A stretch of 64,000 bases of DNA from the NCBI RefSeq assembly GCF_021245725.1, contig NZ_JAJGSX010000037.1, positions 1 through 64,000 of the forward strand, in the 5' to 3' direction. The notes under the pieces are model-generated. The model searched no databases. It worked only from the letters and a program-made list of their open reading frames with translations, and had not been told where the DNA came from. Positions 51,501 through 63,079 of this stretch are shown here, one piece after another. This DNA is from Pseudonocardia sp. TRM90224. Its GTDB lineage: Bacteria > Actinomycetota > Actinomycetes > Mycobacteriales > Pseudonocardiaceae. The translations under genes were made by a program, and so were the position numbers. Position 1 is the first letter of the stretch; each line of letters begins with the position of its first letter.

Positions 51501-54500
51501 CCGTCGGGGCGAGCTACGTCGACTACGACGACGCCACGCACTTCCCGCTGATCCTGGTGGTCAACCCCGAACCGAGGATGCACATCACCCTGCAGTACCG
51601 GCCGGACGTGCTGGAGCCCGCTACGGCGACCGCTTTGCTCGACCGGTTCGCGGCGACGGTCGAGCGGCTGCTCGCCGCGCCGGACGAGCTGGTCGGCCGG
51701 CTCGACGTGCTTGCCGGCGACGAGGCCGCGGCGCTGCGGGCCGGCTGGTCGGCGACCGAGCGGGAGCTGAGCGACACGTCCGTCGCCGAGCAGCTCGCGG
51801 CCGTCGCGCAGACCGCCCCGGACGACACGGCGCTGGTCTGCGCCAACGGAAAGGGGGCGGACGAGCGGCTCACCTTCGGCGAGCTGGACGCGCGGGTCGA
51901 CCGGATCGCCCGGCTGCTGCTCGCGCGCGGCGTCGGCCCGGAGCAGGTCGTCGCGCTGGCCCTGCCCCGCTCGGCCGACCTCGTGGCGGCCTTGTTCGCG
52001 GTGCTGCGCACCGGCGCCGCGTACCTGCCGCTGGACCTGGAGCTGCCGGCCGCGCGGCTGGCGGCGATGGTCGCCGACGCGCGCCCCGTCTGCGTCGTGA
52101 CGCTCGCCGACGACCTGGACCTGGACGTGCCGACGATCCGCCCGGACGACCCCGCGCCGCCGGCGCCGCCGGCGGGTTTCGCGCCGGGCACCCCCGGCCG
52201 GTTGGACCACCCGGCCTACCTGATGTACACGTCCGGCTCGACCGGCACCCCGAAGGGGGTGCTGACGCCGCACCGCGGCCTCACCAACATGCTGGCCCAC
52301 TACCGCGCCGAGATCATCTCCCGCGCGGAGGCCGGTGTCGGTGGTCGCCGGCTGCGCGTCGCGCACACCACGTCGTTCTCCTTCGACATGTCGTGGGACG
52401 AGCTGCTGTGGATGGTCGCCGGCCACGAGCTCCACCTGTGCGAGGAGCAGCTGCGCCGCGACGCGCACGGACTGGTCGGGCACTGCCGTGCGCAGCGCGT
52501 CGACGTCGTCAACGTGACACCCACGTACGCCCGTGCGCTGCTCGACGCCGGCCTGCTCGACGGCGAGCACGTGCCGGCGTTCGTGGTGCTCGGTGGCGAG
52601 GCCGTCACCGACTCGATCTGGGCCGCGCTGCGCGCCGCGCCGCGCACCGACGGCCACAACCTGTACGGGCCCACCGAGTACACGATCAACGCGCTGGGCG
52701 CCGGCGTGACCGACAGCGCCACCCCCACGGTCGGCCGGCCGGTGCACAACACCCGCATCCACCTGCTCGACGCCGCGCTGCGCCCGGTGCTCGACGGCGC
52801 GCCCGGCGAGTTGTACCTCGCCGGCGCCGGGCTGGCGCGCGGCTACCACGGCCGGCCCGACCTGACCGCGGAACGGTTCGTCGCCGACCCGTTCTTCGCG
52901 GGCGGGCGCATGTACCGCACCGGCGATCTGGCCCGGCGCCGGCCCGACGGGACCATCGACTTCCTGGGCCGCACCGACGACCAGGTGAAGATCCGCGGCT
53001 ACCGGGTCGAGCTCGGCGAGATCGTCGCGGCGCTGGAGGCGCACCCGCTGGTCGCGCAGGCCGCCGTCGTCGTCGACGTCGGCGCCGTGACCCGGCTGGC
53101 GGCCTACGTCGTGGCCGCCGACCCGGACACCGGGGCCCCGGCTGCTGCGCTGCGCAGCCACCTTGCCACCGTCCTGCCGGCGCACATGGTCCCGTCCGCG
53201 ATCGCTGCGGTGCCCGAGCTGCCGCTCACCGCGAACGGCAAGCTGGATCACCGGGCGCTCCCGGCGCCCGTCTACACCGGGGGCGGCAGCCGGCCGCCGC
53301 GCACAGCGCCGGAACGGGCGCTCTGCGCCCTGTTCACCGAGCTGCTCGGGGCCACCGACGTCGGCATCGACGACGACTTCTTCCTGCTCGGCGGCGACAG
53401 CATCAGCTCGGTGACGCTGGTCGGGCGGGCCCGCGACCGCGGCCTGGTGCTCACGCCTCGACAGGTGTTCACCAGCCGCACCCCGGAAGCGCTCGCCCTG
53501 GTCGCCGTGGTCGACGAGCGCGGGCCGGCCCGGCCGCCGGTGGCGCCGCTGGAGCTGGTGCGGCTCGACCCGGCAGCTCTGGACGCGCTTCGGCAGCGCT
53601 TCGGCGACGTCGAGGACGTCTGGCCGCTCTCCCCGCTGCAGTCCGGCCTCTACTTCCAGTCGATCTTCGACGACTCGGTGTTCGACGGCACCGGCGCGCT
53701 CGACCTCTACACCGGGCAGACCGCGTTCGAGCTGGACCACCGCGCCGACCTGGGTCGCCTGCGCGCTGCGGTGCGGGCCGTGCAGCTGCGGCACCCCACC
53801 CTGCGCTGCGGGTTCGTCGACCTCGGGGACGGGGAGGTCTGCCAGGTCGTGCGGTCCGCCGCGGCCGACCCGCTGACCGTGTACGACCTGTCCGAGCTGT
53901 TGCCCGCCGCTGCCACCGGGCGGGCCGGCGCGATCGCGCACGCCGATCGGACCCGCCGGTTCGACCTCACCGCACCGCCGCTGTTCCGCGTGTCGCTGCT
54001 GCGCCTGCCCGGCGGCGTCGACCGGCTGCTGGTCACCTACCACCTGCTGGCCTGGGACGGCTGGTCGCACAGCACGCTGTTCGGCCAGCTCTTCGAGCTG
54101 TACGCCGGTGCGGCGCCGGAGGCCCTGCCGCCGGCCGGCAGCTACCCGGAGTACCTGCGGTGGCTGGCCGAGCGCGACGGCGACGCCGCCATTGCGGCCT
54201 GGGCCGCGGCGCTCGCCGGCCTGGACGGGCCCACCCTGGTCGGTTCCGGCCTGCCCGCCCGTTCCGGGCCGGCTGCGACGGTGCCGCGGCGCACCGCGAT
54301 CACGCTGCCGGCGGCGGTCACCGAAGCGATCCAGGACGGCGCCCGCCGTTGCGGCGTCACGCTGAACACCGTGCTCAACGCGGCCTGGGCCCTGGTACTG
54401 GGCGGCCTCACCGGCCGCGACGAGGTGGTGTTCGGTACCACCGTCGCCGGCCGACCGCCGGAGCTGGCCGGTGCCGAGCACGTCGTCGGGCAGTTCCTGA

Positions 54501-57500
54501 ACACCGTGCCGACGCGGGTGCGCACCGACCCGGGCGAGGCCGCGGGACCGTTCCTGCGACGCCTCCAGGACGAGCGGCTCGCGCTCGGCGAGCACGAGTT
54601 CCTCGGGCTCGGTGCCGTTCAGCGGGCCGCCGGGCAGCCGGTGCTGTTCGACACGCTGTTCGTGCTGCAGAACTTCGCCGACATCCCGCAGTCGACGATG
54701 GCCGCCGCTGGTGTGGTCGGGCGGCACCACGTCGACGCCACCCACTACCCGCTGGTGATCATCGCGACCCCCGGCGACCGGCTGGGCCTCACGCTCGAGC
54801 ACGACGCCGCGGTGCCCGACCCGGCCGCCGTCGCGCTGCTGCAGCGGACGGCTGCGGTAGCGGCGGCGCTGGCCGCCGACCCGGAGCGCCCGCTCGGCCT
54901 GCTCGACCTGCTCGGCCCCGGGGAGCGCGCCGCACTGGAGGCGGAGTGGGCCGCTGCCGTCCGGCCCCTGGACACCGCGTCGGTCGCCGAGACGCTGGCC
55001 GGTACCGCCGCCGAGCAGGCCGGTGCCACCGCACTGGTGTGCGGCGGCGACCGGCTCTCGTTCACCGAGCTCGACGAGCGGATCAACCGGCTGGCCCGCC
55101 TGCTGCTGTCGCGCGGGGCCGGGCCGGAGCGTGTGGTCGGGCTCGCCCTGCCGCGCGGCGTCGACATGGTGGCCGCGCTGTTCGCGACGCTGCGCACCGG
55201 CGCTGCCTACCTGCCGCTGGACCTGGAGTACCCGGCGCAGCGGCTCGGGGTGATGCTGGCCGACGCCGATCCGGTCTGCGTGCTGTCCGTCGGTGGCGCC
55301 GCCGCCGCACTGCCACCGGACGTGCCGCTGGTGCAGCTCGACGACCCGACGGTCAGCGCCGAGCTGGCCGCGGCGGCGGCGGGGCCGCTGGGCGACGCGG
55401 AGCGTCCCCGGTTCGCCGCGGCCGATCCCGACCGGCTGGAGCACCCGGCGTACCTGATCTACACCTCCGGCTCCACCGGCGTCCCGAAGGGCGTGCTCAC
55501 GCCGTACCGCGGGCTGACGAACATGCTGGCCAACCACCGCGCAGAGATCTTCGGCCCGGTGGTGGCCGCGGCCGGGCGGCGGCTACGGATCGCGCACACG
55601 GTGTCGTTCTCCTTCGACATGTCGTGGGAGGAGCTGCTCTGGCTCGTCGAGGGCCACGAGGTGCACGTGTGCGACGAGGAGCTGCGCCGCGATGCGCGGA
55701 AGCTCGTCGAGTACTGCCGGGACCACCGGATCGACGTCATAAACGTGACCCCCACGTTCGCGCACGCGCTGCTCGACGAGGGCCTGCTCGATGGTGACCC
55801 GGGTGCCGGGGAGCACCGGCCGGCGCTGGTCCTGCTCGGCGGGGAGGCCGTCACCGACTCCGTATGGGCCGCACTGCGCGACACCGACGGTGTGCTCGGC
55901 TACAACCTGTACGGGCCCACCGAGTACACGATCAACACCCTGGGTGGGGGCACCGAGGACAGTGCCACCCCCACGGTCGGGCGGCCGATCCACAACACCC
56001 GCGGCTACGTGCTGGACCGGGCGCTGCGCCCGGTTCCCGTCGGCGCTCCCGGTGAGCTGTACATCGCCGGGACCGGCCTGGCCCGCGGCTACCACCGGCA
56101 GGCCGCGCTCACCGCGGAGCGGTTCGTCGCCGACCCGTTCGCCGCCGAACGACCGGGCGCGCGGATGTACCGCACCGGCGACCTGGTGCGGCAGCGGCCG
56201 GACGGGAACATCGACTTCCTGGGCCGCACCGACGACCAGGTGAAGATCCGCGGCTTCCGGATCGAGCCGGGCGAGATCGTCTCCGCCCTGGAGGCGCTCG
56301 ACGAGGTGGTCCGGGCGGCGGTCGTCGTGCACACCCACCAGCCGTCCGGGCTCAAGCGGCTGGCCGGCTACGTCGTGCCCGCCGATCCGGGGATCACGAC
56401 CGAGGCACTGGTCGGCGCCGTCCGCGGGAGGCTCACCGAGCGTCTCCCGTCGCACATGGTGCCCGCCGCGCTGGTCCCGGTGCCCGCGCTGCCGCTGACC
56501 GTGAACGGCAAGCTCGACACCGCCGCGCTACCGGCGCCGGAGTTCACGTCGAGCCGGCCCCGACGCGCCCCGCGCACCGACCGCGAACGGGTGCTCTGCG
56601 CGCTGTTCGAACAGGCGCTGGGAGTGGCCGAGGTCGGCGTCGACGACGACTTCTTCGAGCTCGGCGGCGACAGCATCATCTCGATCGGCCTGGTGGGCCA
56701 GGCCCGGCGGCGTGGCATCGGGATCAGCCCCCGGCTGGTGTTCGAGCGGCGCACCCCGGCGGCGCTGGCGCTGGCCGCCGAGATCGCCCCGGTCACGCAG
56801 CGCGCGCCGGACTCGGGGATCGGCAAGGTCCTCCCGGTGCCGATCCTCGCCGGGCTGCGGGACGAGACCGTCGGCGTCAACGGGTTCTTCCAGTCGCTGT
56901 GCTTGCAGACACCCGCCGGCGCCGACCGGGCCGCGCTCGTCGGGCTGCTGCAGGCCCTGCTGGACCGGCACGACCTGCTGCGCGCCCGGCTGGACCGGGC
57001 CGACGGCTGGGCGATGCTCGTGCCCGAACCGGGCACGGTCGCGGCCGAGAGCCTGCTGAGCGTCGTCGCGGCGCCGGCCGACCCGGCCGAGCTGGGCACG
57101 CTCCTCGACACCTGCGAGGACCAGGCGGTGCGTCGGCTCGACCCGGACAGCGGCGTCATGCTGCAGGCGGTGTTCGTCGACGCCGGCCCGGCGCGGCGCG
57201 GCCGGCTGCTGCTCGTCGCCCACCACATCGTGGTCGACGGGGTGGCGTGGCGGATCCTCGGCGAGGACCTCGCCGAGATGTGGCGGGACGGCGGCCCGCC
57301 TGCCGCGGTGCCGACCTCCTTCCGCCGCTGGACGCAGGCGCTGCACCACGAGGCGGTGCGCGAGCAGCGGCTCGCCGAGCTGCCCCGCTGGCGGGCCGAG
57401 CTGGAGCCGGACGGGCTGTGCCCGATCGGGTCCCGGCCGCTGGACCCGGCCCGCGACACCATCGGCAACACGCGCTCGCACACGGTCGCGGTGCCGGCCG

Positions 57501-60500
57501 CCGTCACCGGGCGGCTGCTCGGCGCCGTCCCGGCCGCGTTCGGCGGCACCGTGAACGACGTCCTGCTCACCGCGCTCGCGCTCGCGCTCCGCGGAGACCG
57601 GGAGGACGGCGACCGGCAGGACGGCGACCGGGAGGACGGCGACCGGGAGGGCGGGGCCGTGCTGGTCGACCTGGAGGGCCACGGCCGGGAGAGCGCTGCG
57701 GTCGACGAGTCGCTCGACCTGTCGCGCACCGTGGGGTGGTTCACCACCATCGCCCCGGTGCGGCTCGATCCCGGGCCAGTCACCTGGGCCGGGTTCCTGG
57801 CCGGTGGCGCTCCGATGGCCGCCGCGGCGAAGCGGGTGCGCACCCAGGTCGAGTCGCGGCCCGACCGCGGCATCGGCTACGCGGCGCTGCGCCGGCTGCA
57901 CCCCGACCGGGCCGCGGCCTGGGCAGACACTGCCGTGCCGCCCGTGCTGTTCAACTACCTGGGGCGCTTCGGCATCGGCAACGATGCTGGTGGGCAGGAC
58001 TGGGCACCGGCCCCCGAACGGCCCGAGCTGGGCGAGCGGGCCGACCCCGAGACCGCCGCCGGCTATGCGCTGGAGATCAACGCCGGGGTCGTCGACGACG
58101 CGGCGCTCACGGCCACCTTCAGCTGGCCGGTCGGGGTGCTGACCGACGCCGAAGTGGCCGGGATCGCCGACCGCTGGGTGGCGGCGCTGGCCGCGCTGGC
58201 CACGCACGCCCCGGAACCCGGTGCCTGGGGCCCGTCGCCGGTCGACTTCCCGCTGGTCAAGCTGACCCAGCCGGACGTCGACGCGCTGGCCGGGGGCACC
58301 AGCGGTCTGGCCGACGTCTGGCCGCTGACCCCGCTGCAGCAGGGCATGTACTTCCACTCCCGCTACCACGCGCACAGCGCCGCCGACCCCGACGGTTACA
58401 TCGTGCAGTACATGCTCGACCTGGAGGGCCCGCTGACCCCGGAGGAGCTGCGTGCGGCGCTGGCCGCGCTCACCGCGCGGCACCCGGCGCTGCGCGCCTC
58501 GTTCCACGAGACCGCCGACGGCGGGCTGGTGCAGGCCGTGGCCCGCACCGTCGACGTGCCGTTGCGGGTGCTGCCGGCGGGCGACGCGGAGCGGGTCGCC
58601 CGCGAGGAGCGTGGCCAGGCGTTCGACCTGGCACGGGCCCCGCTGCTGCGCGTCGCCCTGCTCACCGGTGGGGAGCCCGACCGGCACCACATGATCATCA
58701 CGTTGCACCACCTGGTGGCCGACGGGTGGTCGCTGCCGGTGTTGTTCGACGACCTGCTCGCGCTGGTCGAGGCCCGACGCAGCGGCCGCGACCTGGCACC
58801 GGTGCCGTCCTACCGGGAGTACCTCCGGTGGCTCTCGGGCCAGGACACCGGGCGCACCCGGGCTGCCTGGCGGCAGGCGCTCGACGGAGTGGGCGAGCCC
58901 ACGATGCTCGGCACGGCGCTGCCCGACGACGCCACCCCGGTGCCCCCGTCCGCCCTCACCGGCGCAGTGCCCGCGGAGCTGACCAGCGCGCTGGCCGCGG
59001 CCGCCCGCGATCGAGGGTTGACGCTGAACACGCTGGTCAGCGGAGCGTGGGGGGTCGCGCTCGGCACCTTGACCGGGCGGGACGACGTCGTGTTCGGGGC
59101 CGTGGTGTCGGGTCGCGACGCCGACGTGCCCGGCATCGACGCCCAGGTCGGGTTGTTCATCAACACGGTGCCGGTGCGGGTGCGCTGGTCCCCCGCCGAC
59201 CCGGTGGCCGACGTGCTGCTGCGACATCAAGGGGAGCAGGCTGAACTCCTCGGCCACCAGTACCTCGGCCTGGCCGACGTGGCGTCCCTCGCCGGCGCCG
59301 AGCAGCTGTTCGACGTGCTGTTCGTGTTCGAGAACTTCCCGCCGGGGGCCGGTGAGGAACGCGCGCTGCGGATCACCGGTACGGGCGAGTCGGTCGAGGC
59401 GCGCACGCACTTCGCCGCGTCCTTGCAGGTCTTTCCCGGTGAGCAGCTCGCGCTGCGGCTGCAGTACGACGAGCGGCGGATCACCCCCGCGCGGGCCCGA
59501 CGGCTCCGGGACGTCTTCCTGTCCGTCCTCGGCCAGCTCGCGGCCGACCCGGACCGCCTGGTCGGGCGGCTCGAGCTCGTCGGGGAAGCGGAACGGACGG
59601 CGCTGGAGGCGGGGTGGGCGGGCACCGCGCGCCCGGTCCCACCGCTGACCGTGGCCGAGCTGCTGGCGGAGCGGGCGGCGGCCCAGCCCGACGTGGTGGC
59701 ACTGGTCTGCGACGGGGAGCGGCTCACGTTCGCCGAGTTCGACGCCCGGATCAACCAGCTGGCCCGCCTCCTGCTGGCGCACGGCGCCGGCCCGGAGGCG
59801 ATCGTCGCGCTGGCTCTGCCGCGGTCGCTGGACATGGTGGTCGCGCTGTTCGCGGTGCTCCGCACCGGCGCCGCGTACCTGCCGCTGGACCTCGACCACC
59901 CGGCCGAGCGGTGGGCGGTGATGCTCGCCGACGCGCGGCCGGTATGCGTGCTGGCCGGTGGTCCCGCGGTCGACCGGCTGCCGGCCGGAGTCGGAGCCGT
60001 CGAGCTGTCGGCGGCGGCCATCGCCGCGTACCCGTCGGCGGCGCTGACCCCCGCCGAGCTGGGGTGCTTCGCCCCCGGCACCCCGGGTCGCCTGGAGCAC
60101 CCGGCGTACCTGATTTACACCTCGGGCTCGACCGGGATGCCCAAGGGTGTGGTCACCCCGTACCGCGGCCTGACGAACATGCTGGTCAACCACCGGTCGG
60201 AGATCTTCGAACCGACCCTGGAGCGTACTGGCGGACGCCGCCTGCGGATCGCGCACACGGTGTCGTTCTCCTTCGACATGTCGTGGGAGGAGCTGCTCTG
60301 GCTCGTCGAGGGCCACGAGGTGCACGTGTGCGACGAGGAGCTGCGCCGCGACGCCCAGCAGCTCGTCGCGTACTGCGCCGCGCAGCGCATCGACGTGGTC
60401 AACGTGACCCCCACCTACGCGCGGACCCTGCTCGACAGCGGGTTGCTCGACGGAGCACACCGGCTCCCTCTGGTGCTGCTCGGCGGCGAGGCGGTGAGCG

Positions 60501-62851
60501 AGTCGGTGTGGTCGCAGCTGGCCGGCACCGACGGCGTGGTCGGCTACAACCTGTACGGGCCCACCGAGTACACGATCAACACTCTCGGTGGCGGCACCGA
60601 GGACAGCACCACCCCGACCGTCGGCACGGCGATCACCAACACCCGGGCCTACATCCTCGACACCGCGCTGCGTCCCGTTCCTGCCGGCTCGCCGGGAGAG
60701 CTCTACATCGCCGGTGCCGGGCTGGCCCGCTGCTACCACGACCGCCCGGCACTGACCGCGGAGCGGTTCGTCGCCGACCCGCACGCCGAGGAACCGGGCG
60801 GGCGCATGTACCGCACCGGCGACCTCGTCGCGCAGCGGCCGGACGGGAACATCGACTTCCTGGGCCGCACCGATGACCAGGTGAAGATCCGCGGGTACCG
60901 GGTGGAGCCGGGCGAGATCGTCGCCACCCTGGAACGCCACCCCGCGGTGGCCCAGGCGGCGGTCACGGTCCACCGGCGCGGCGAGGCCGGTGTCGCGCAC
61001 CTGGCCGGCTACCTCGTGCCCGCCCACTCGACCCAGTCGCAGCCGGTCGACCCGGAGGAACTGGTCGCAGCGGTCCGGGCAAGCCTGGTCGAGCAGTTGC
61101 CGCCGCACATGATCCCCACCACCCTCGACGTGCTGCCGGAGCTGCCCCTGAACGTGAACGGCAAGCTCGACACGGCCGCGCTGCCGGCCCCGGCCCTGAC
61201 CGGGCGGCGGGAGCACCGCCCGGCCCGGTCGGCGGCGGAGCGCACCCTCTGCGCCGTGATCGGCAGCTTGCTCGGGGTGGGCGAGGTCGGCATCGACGAC
61301 GACTTCTTCGAGCTCGGTGGCGACAGCATCAGCTCGATCGCGCTCGTCTCGCAGGCCCGCCGGCACGGCCTGACGTTCCGGCCGCGCGATGTGCGCACGG
61401 CGCGCACCGTCGAGGCGCTGGCGGCGCTGGGCTCCGGCCCCGCCGACGCGCCGCGGCAGGACCGCGGCGGGACCGGTCGACTGCCGGCCACGCCGATCAT
61501 CGGCTGGCTCGGCGAGCTCACCGGAGAGATCCACGCCTTCCACCAGGCGGTGACCCTCCGCATCCCGGCCGGCGCCGACCTCGAAGCGCTGCTCGCGGTG
61601 CTTCAGGCGGTGCTCGACCACCACGACCTGCTGCGCGCCCGGCTGCAGCGGGAACCGGCCGGATGGGAACTGGAGGTGCCCGAGCCGGGCGCCGTGCGGG
61701 CCGAAGAGCTGCTGACGGTGGTCGAGCTGCCGACCGGCGCCGACCTGGCGAAGGTCGTCGACGAGCAGCGGACCAGGGCCGCGCACCGCCTCGACCCGGA
61801 CCGTGGCGTCATGCTGCAGGCGGTGGTGCTCGAGCCGGGCATCCTGCTGTTGGTGGCCCACCACCTGGTCGTCGACGGGGTGTCCTGGCGGATCCTCACC
61901 GACGACCTGGCGGAGGCCTGGTCCCAGCGGCAGGCGGGCGGGCCGATCGCGTTGCCCGCCGTCGGGACGTCCTTCCGCAGCTGGGCCCGTGCGCTGGCCG
62001 AGGCCGGAGCCGCCGGGACCAGGGCGCCGGAGCTGCCGGCGTGGCGGGCGACCACCCGGGCCGCGGCCGGCCGGTTCACCCGGGGCCCGCTCGACCCGGT
62101 CCGCGACACCGCGGCCACGGTCCGCGAGCACGCGCTGGTGCTGCCTGCGGAATGGACCGGTCCGCTGCTGTCCTCGGTGCCCGCCGCGTTCGGCGCGACG
62201 GTCAACGACGTGCTGCTGGCCGGGCTGGCCCTCGCTGCGGTCGAGTGGCGTCGGCGCAGCGGGCGCGACCCGGGCGACGGCACGATGGTCGCGCTGGAAG
62301 GGCACGGCCGGGAGGAGCACGTCGGCGACGCCGACCTGACCCGCACCGTCGGCTGGTTCACCACCGCGTTCCCGGTGCACCTGCCGGTCGGGTCCACCTC
62401 GTGGTCGGAGCTACTGGCCGCCGACCACGCCGCAGTCCGCCGAATCGTCGGCAGCGTCGGCGAACGGCTGTGCGCGGTGGCCGACGGCGGGCTGGGCTAC
62501 GGGGTGCTGCGCTACCTCGACCCCCAGGCGCGGGCCGACCTGGCCACCGCTCCCCCACCGGAGCTGCAGTTCAACTACCTGGGCCGGTACTCGGAGGGGG
62601 GATCCGATGGCGACTGGCAGAGCCCGCGGGGGCTCAGCCCGCTGATGGGCGGCCGGGGCGACACCATGCCCGTCGGCTATCCGCTGGTCCTCGACGTGCT
62701 GGCGATGGACGTCGGCGGCCGGTCCGAGCTGCACGCCTCCTGGGAGTGGCCGGCGGCGCTGTTCGCCGCCGACGAAGTGGCTGCGCTGGCCGAGCTGTGG
62801 TTCGAGGCGCTGCGGGGCATCGTCCGCGTCGGTGGATCCGAGAGGGCTTGA
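48557..62851 (+). CDS. Four-module NRPS for a hydroxamate siderophore, A-T-C-A-T-C-A-T-E-C-A-T-E
   Basis: The GTG at 48557 overlaps the previous stop and gives 4764 residues. The frame is open for 800 bases upstream, but that is shadow of the binding-protein gene. Domains (residues, approximate): A1 24-520, T1 Ser 561, C1 615-1048, A2 1070-1568, T2 Ser 1615, C2 1668-2102, A3 2140-2665, T3 Ser 2706, E1 2753-3202, C3 3228-3668, A4 3698-4211, T4 Ser 4257, E2 4308-4764. All four A domains have the YTSGSTG loop and NGKLD, and all T domains GGDS. C3 has HHLVADG; E1 HHIVVDG, E2 HHLVVDG with FNYLGR. C1 and C2 instead read HLTAWDG (764) and HLLAWDG (1829). Pocket residues of A3 and A4 read DMENLGLINK by eye, A2 DMDNVGLINK: hydroxyornithine-type. 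A1 differs. There is no thioesterase; the protein ends in E2. Predicted product: X-hOrn-D-hOrn-D-hOrn, partly formylated. Confidence 0.95.
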   Translation: MTALSIDELTPWARTPAREVEEQPWSRLFEVRAAERPTATAVICEDASLSYQELNERANRMARLLRARGVGAEDVVGLALPRTPELVVMVLAVLKAGAAFLPLDLDHPAERIGYLLADSGTGLVISTAELAGELPASTTRLVVDAAATAAELAELPGTDLDDTELGGPIALDRAAYLIYTSGSTGRPKGAVLTHEGVGSLVATAVDRLGVHAGSRVAQFASIGFDVAVWDLTMSLCVGGTVVLVPAHRRVAGPDLTDYLVAHQVTHMILPPSLVAALPSDTRLPDGAVLVVGTETVPPEVLRRWTGPLRVVTAYGLTEATVNSTLWTAEPGWTGPAPIGRPDPNTHAYVLDEALRPVGVDEVGELYIAGRGLARGYRGRHALTASRFVADPFAADGARMYRTGDRVQWRADGILDFLGRADQQVKLRGYRIEPGEIETALLAQPGVTQAAVVVREDEPGRKMLVGYVVLDKAAAEPAQVRDALAGTLPDYMVPTVLVPLTTLPMTPNGKLDRAALPAPVIAAGGGRAPATDAERLWCRRLAESLELPEVGAEDDFFALGGDSISAVQVIRAVRKDGLRVRVRELMELRTPEALAARFPAAEPSEASAEVADVPLVDPQVAEQVAARYGVTPDAVLPATPLQAGMYFQSIFEGPGDADPYTGQHTFELDRRLDVERLRRACATLLGRHPILRAGLVGEGIPYPVQVVLPAAEVPIAEVTLDTPNQLAELCAEQRARRFDLAAAPRFRLLVAHLPGDRTRLVLTQHLTAWDGWSQAVVLEELFTFLTHDGADPGLPAPPSHLDHARWLAGRDREADHAAWRDALAGLDGGTLVAGPQQGAPVLPSAARLEFPAEADAALQAGVRALGVTVNTVLNAAWAITLGALAGRTDVVFGTTVAGRAPDLPGSDRAIGMFLNTVPTRIRLDHTETVAALLRRIQQERAAVVEHDHVGLAEIQRIAGGGTLFDTLFALQTFPKLDPAVLTAVGASYVDYDDATHFPLILVVNPEPRMHITLQYRPDVLEPATATALLDRFAATVERLLAAPDELVGRLDVLAGDEAAALRAGWSATERELSDTSVAEQLAAVAQTAPDDTALVCANGKGADERLTFGELDARVDRIARLLLARGVGPEQVVALALPRSADLVAALFAVLRTGAAYLPLDLELPAARLAAMVADARPVCVVTLADDLDLDVPTIRPDDPAPPAPPAGFAPGTPGRLDHPAYLMYTSGSTGTPKGVLTPHRGLTNMLAHYRAEIISRAEAGVGGRRLRVAHTTSFSFDMSWDELLWMVAGHELHLCEEQLRRDAHGLVGHCRAQRVDVVNVTPTYARALLDAGLLDGEHVPAFVVLGGEAVTDSIWAALRAAPRTDGHNLYGPTEYTINALGAGVTDSATPTVGRPVHNTRIHLLDAALRPVLDGAPGELYLAGAGLARGYHGRPDLTAERFVADPFFAGGRMYRTGDLARRRPDGTIDFLGRTDDQVKIRGYRVELGEIVAALEAHPLVAQAAVVVDVGAVTRLAAYVVAADPDTGAPAAALRSHLATVLPAHMVPSAIAAVPELPLTANGKLDHRALPAPVYTGGGSRPPRTAPERALCALFTELLGATDVGIDDDFFLLGGDSISSVTLVGRARDRGLVLTPRQVFTSRTPEALALVAVVDERGPARPPVAPLELVRLDPAALDALRQRFGDVEDVWPLSPLQSGLYFQSIFDDSVFDGTGALDLYTGQTAFELDHRADLGRLRAAVRAVQLRHPTLRCGFVDLGDGEVCQVVRSAAADPLTVYDLSELLPAAATGRAGAIAHADRTRRFDLTAPPLFRVSLLRLPGGVDRLLVTYHLLAWDGWSHSTLFGQLFELYAGAAPEALPPAGSYPEYLRWLAERDGDAAIAAWAAALAGLDGPTLVGSGLPARSGPAATVPRRTAITLPAAVTEAIQDGARRCGVTLNTVLNAAWALVLGGLTGRDEVVFGTTVAGRPPELAGAEHVVGQFLNTVPTRVRTDPGEAAGPFLRRLQDERLALGEHEFLGLGAVQRAAGQPVLFDTLFVLQNFADIPQSTMAAAGVVGRHHVDATHYPLVIIATPGDRLGLTLEHDAAVPDPAAVALLQRTAAVAAALAADPERPLGLLDLLGPGERAALEAEWAAAVRPLDTASVAETLAGTAAEQAGATALVCGGDRLSFTELDERINRLARLLLSRGAGPERVVGLALPRGVDMVAALFATLRTGAAYLPLDLEYPAQRLGVMLADADPVCVLSVGGAAAALPPDVPLVQLDDPTVSAELAAAAAGPLGDAERPRFAAADPDRLEHPAYLIYTSGSTGVPKGVLTPYRGLTNMLANHRAEIFGPVVAAAGRRLRIAHTVSFSFDMSWEELLWLVEGHEVHVCDEELRRDARKLVEYCRDHRIDVINVTPTFAHALLDEGLLDGDPGAGEHRPALVLLGGEAVTDSVWAALRDTDGVLGYNLYGPTEYTINTLGGGTEDSATPTVGRPIHNTRGYVLDRALRPVPVGAPGELYIAGTGLARGYHRQAALTAERFVADPFAAERPGARMYRTGDLVRQRPDGNIDFLGRTDDQVKIRGFRIEPGEIVSALEALDEVVRAAVVVHTHQPSGLKRLAGYVVPADPGITTEALVGAVRGRLTERLPSHMVPAALVPVPALPLTVNGKLDTAALPAPEFTSSRPRRAPRTDRERVLCALFEQALGVAEVGVDDDFFELGGDSIISIGLVGQARRRGIGISPRLVFERRTPAALALAAEIAPVTQRAPDSGIGKVLPVPILAGLRDETVGVNGFFQSLCLQTPAGADRAALVGLLQALLDRHDLLRARLDRADGWAMLVPEPGTVAAESLLSVVAAPADPAELGTLLDTCEDQAVRRLDPDSGVMLQAVFVDAGPARRGRLLLVAHHIVVDGVAWRILGEDLAEMWRDGGPPAAVPTSFRRWTQALHHEAVREQRLAELPRWRAELEPDGLCPIGSRPLDPARDTIGNTRSHTVAVPAAVTGRLLGAVPAAFGGTVNDVLLTALALALRGDREDGDRQDGDREDGDREGGAVLVDLEGHGRESAAVDESLDLSRTVGWFTTIAPVRLDPGPVTWAGFLAGGAPMAAAAKRVRTQVESRPDRGIGYAALRRLHPDRAAAWADTAVPPVLFNYLGRFGIGNDAGGQDWAPAPERPELGERADPETAAGYALEINAGVVDDAALTATFSWPVGVLTDAEVAGIADRWVAALAALATHAPEPGAWGPSPVDFPLVKLTQPDVDALAGGTSGLADVWPLTPLQQGMYFHSRYHAHSAADPDGYIVQYMLDLEGPLTPEELRAALAALTARHPALRASFHETADGGLVQAVARTVDVPLRVLPAGDAERVAREERGQAFDLARAPLLRVALLTGGEPDRHHMIITLHHLVADGWSLPVLFDDLLALVEARRSGRDLAPVPSYREYLRWLSGQDTGRTRAAWRQALDGVGEPTMLGTALPDDATPVPPSALTGAVPAELTSALAAAARDRGLTLNTLVSGAWGVALGTLTGRDDVVFGAVVSGRDADVPGIDAQVGLFINTVPVRVRWSPADPVADVLLRHQGEQAELLGHQYLGLADVASLAGAEQLFDVLFVFENFPPGAGEERALRITGTGESVEARTHFAASLQVFPGEQLALRLQYDERRITPARARRLRDVFLSVLGQLAADPDRLVGRLELVGEAERTALEAGWAGTARPVPPLTVAELLAERAAAQPDVVALVCDGERLTFAEFDARINQLARLLLAHGAGPEAIVALALPRSLDMVVALFAVLRTGAAYLPLDLDHPAERWAVMLADARPVCVLAGGPAVDRLPAGVGAVELSAAAIAAYPSAALTPAELGCFAPGTPGRLEHPAYLIYTSGSTGMPKGVVTPYRGLTNMLVNHRSEIFEPTLERTGGRRLRIAHTVSFSFDMSWEELLWLVEGHEVHVCDEELRRDAQQLVAYCAAQRIDVVNVTPTYARTLLDSGLLDGAHRLPLVLLGGEAVSESVWSQLAGTDGVVGYNLYGPTEYTINTLGGGTEDSTTPTVGTAITNTRAYILDTALRPVPAGSPGELYIAGAGLARCYHDRPALTAERFVADPHAEEPGGRMYRTGDLVAQRPDGNIDFLGRTDDQVKIRGYRVEPGEIVATLERHPAVAQAAVTVHRRGEAGVAHLAGYLVPAHSTQSQPVDPEELVAAVRASLVEQLPPHMIPTTLDVLPELPLNVNGKLDTAALPAPALTGRREHRPARSAAERTLCAVIGSLLGVGEVGIDDDFFELGGDSISSIALVSQARRHGLTFRPRDVRTARTVEALAALGSGPADAPRQDRGGTGRLPATPIIGWLGELTGEIHAFHQAVTLRIPAGADLEALLAVLQAVLDHHDLLRARLQREPAGWELEVPEPGAVRAEELLTVVELPTGADLAKVVDEQRTRAAHRLDPDRGVMLQAVVLEPGILLLVAHHLVVDGVSWRILTDDLAEAWSQRQAGGPIALPAVGTSFRSWARALAEAGAAGTRAPELPAWRATTRAAAGRFTRGPLDPVRDTAATVREHALVLPAEWTGPLLSSVPAAFGATVNDVLLAGLALAAVEWRRRSGRDPGDGTMVALEGHGREEHVGDADLTRTVGWFTTAFPVHLPVGSTSWSELLAADHAAVRRIVGSVGERLCAVADGGLGYGVLRYLDPQARADLATAPPPELQFNYLGRYSEGGSDGDWQSPRGLSPLMGGRGDTMPVGYPLVLDVLAMDVGGRSELHASWEWPAALFAADEVAALAELWFEALRGIVRVGGSERA
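57596..57655. repeat. Four 15-base tandem units inside the first epimerase domain
   Basis: GACCGGGAGGACGGC occurs four times with small changes and encodes [10 protein letters not shown] repeats directly after [14 protein letters not shown]. The insert lengthens a surface loop next to the E-domain core by about 20 charged residues. The second epimerase domain has no such array. Confidence 0.88.
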
Positions 62852-62913
62852 CCGCACTTACCCATGGCGGTCGGCGTTTGTCGGGTGCCGGCCGGCTAGG
62901 CGTCGTAGCTGGA

Positions 62914-62991
62914 GTTCCCTACCGGGACGCAGCGCTGCGTGACTGCGCCCGGCGTGGGATGCGCGCTCCAGTCCTGGCGATGTGTCGATGA
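62914..62991 (+). pseudogene. IS256-family transposase scrap
   Basis: A frame ends LRDCARRGMRAPVLAMCR before a stop. This matches the LLRDLxxRGMRAPxLAVGDGALGFW segment of IS256 (mutator-type) transposases around a catalytic Asp, cut just before VGDGA. About 25 codons survive. The rest of 62852-63079 holds nothing recognisable. Confidence 0.5.
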
Positions 62992-63079
62992 TCTTCGATG
63001 GCCGAGGGCCAGATGGCCGACCAGGTCAGAGCTCGCCGGTTGAGAGCGCGCGACCGTGGTTCACTTCTCGTCACCGGGT

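Noticed and set aside
48446-55537. Very long minus-strand open frames opposite the NRPS (also 56528-62380)
   Set aside because: They mirror the GC-rich third positions of the NRPS gene. Translation is arginine/glycine/glutamine-rich low complexity without any domain.
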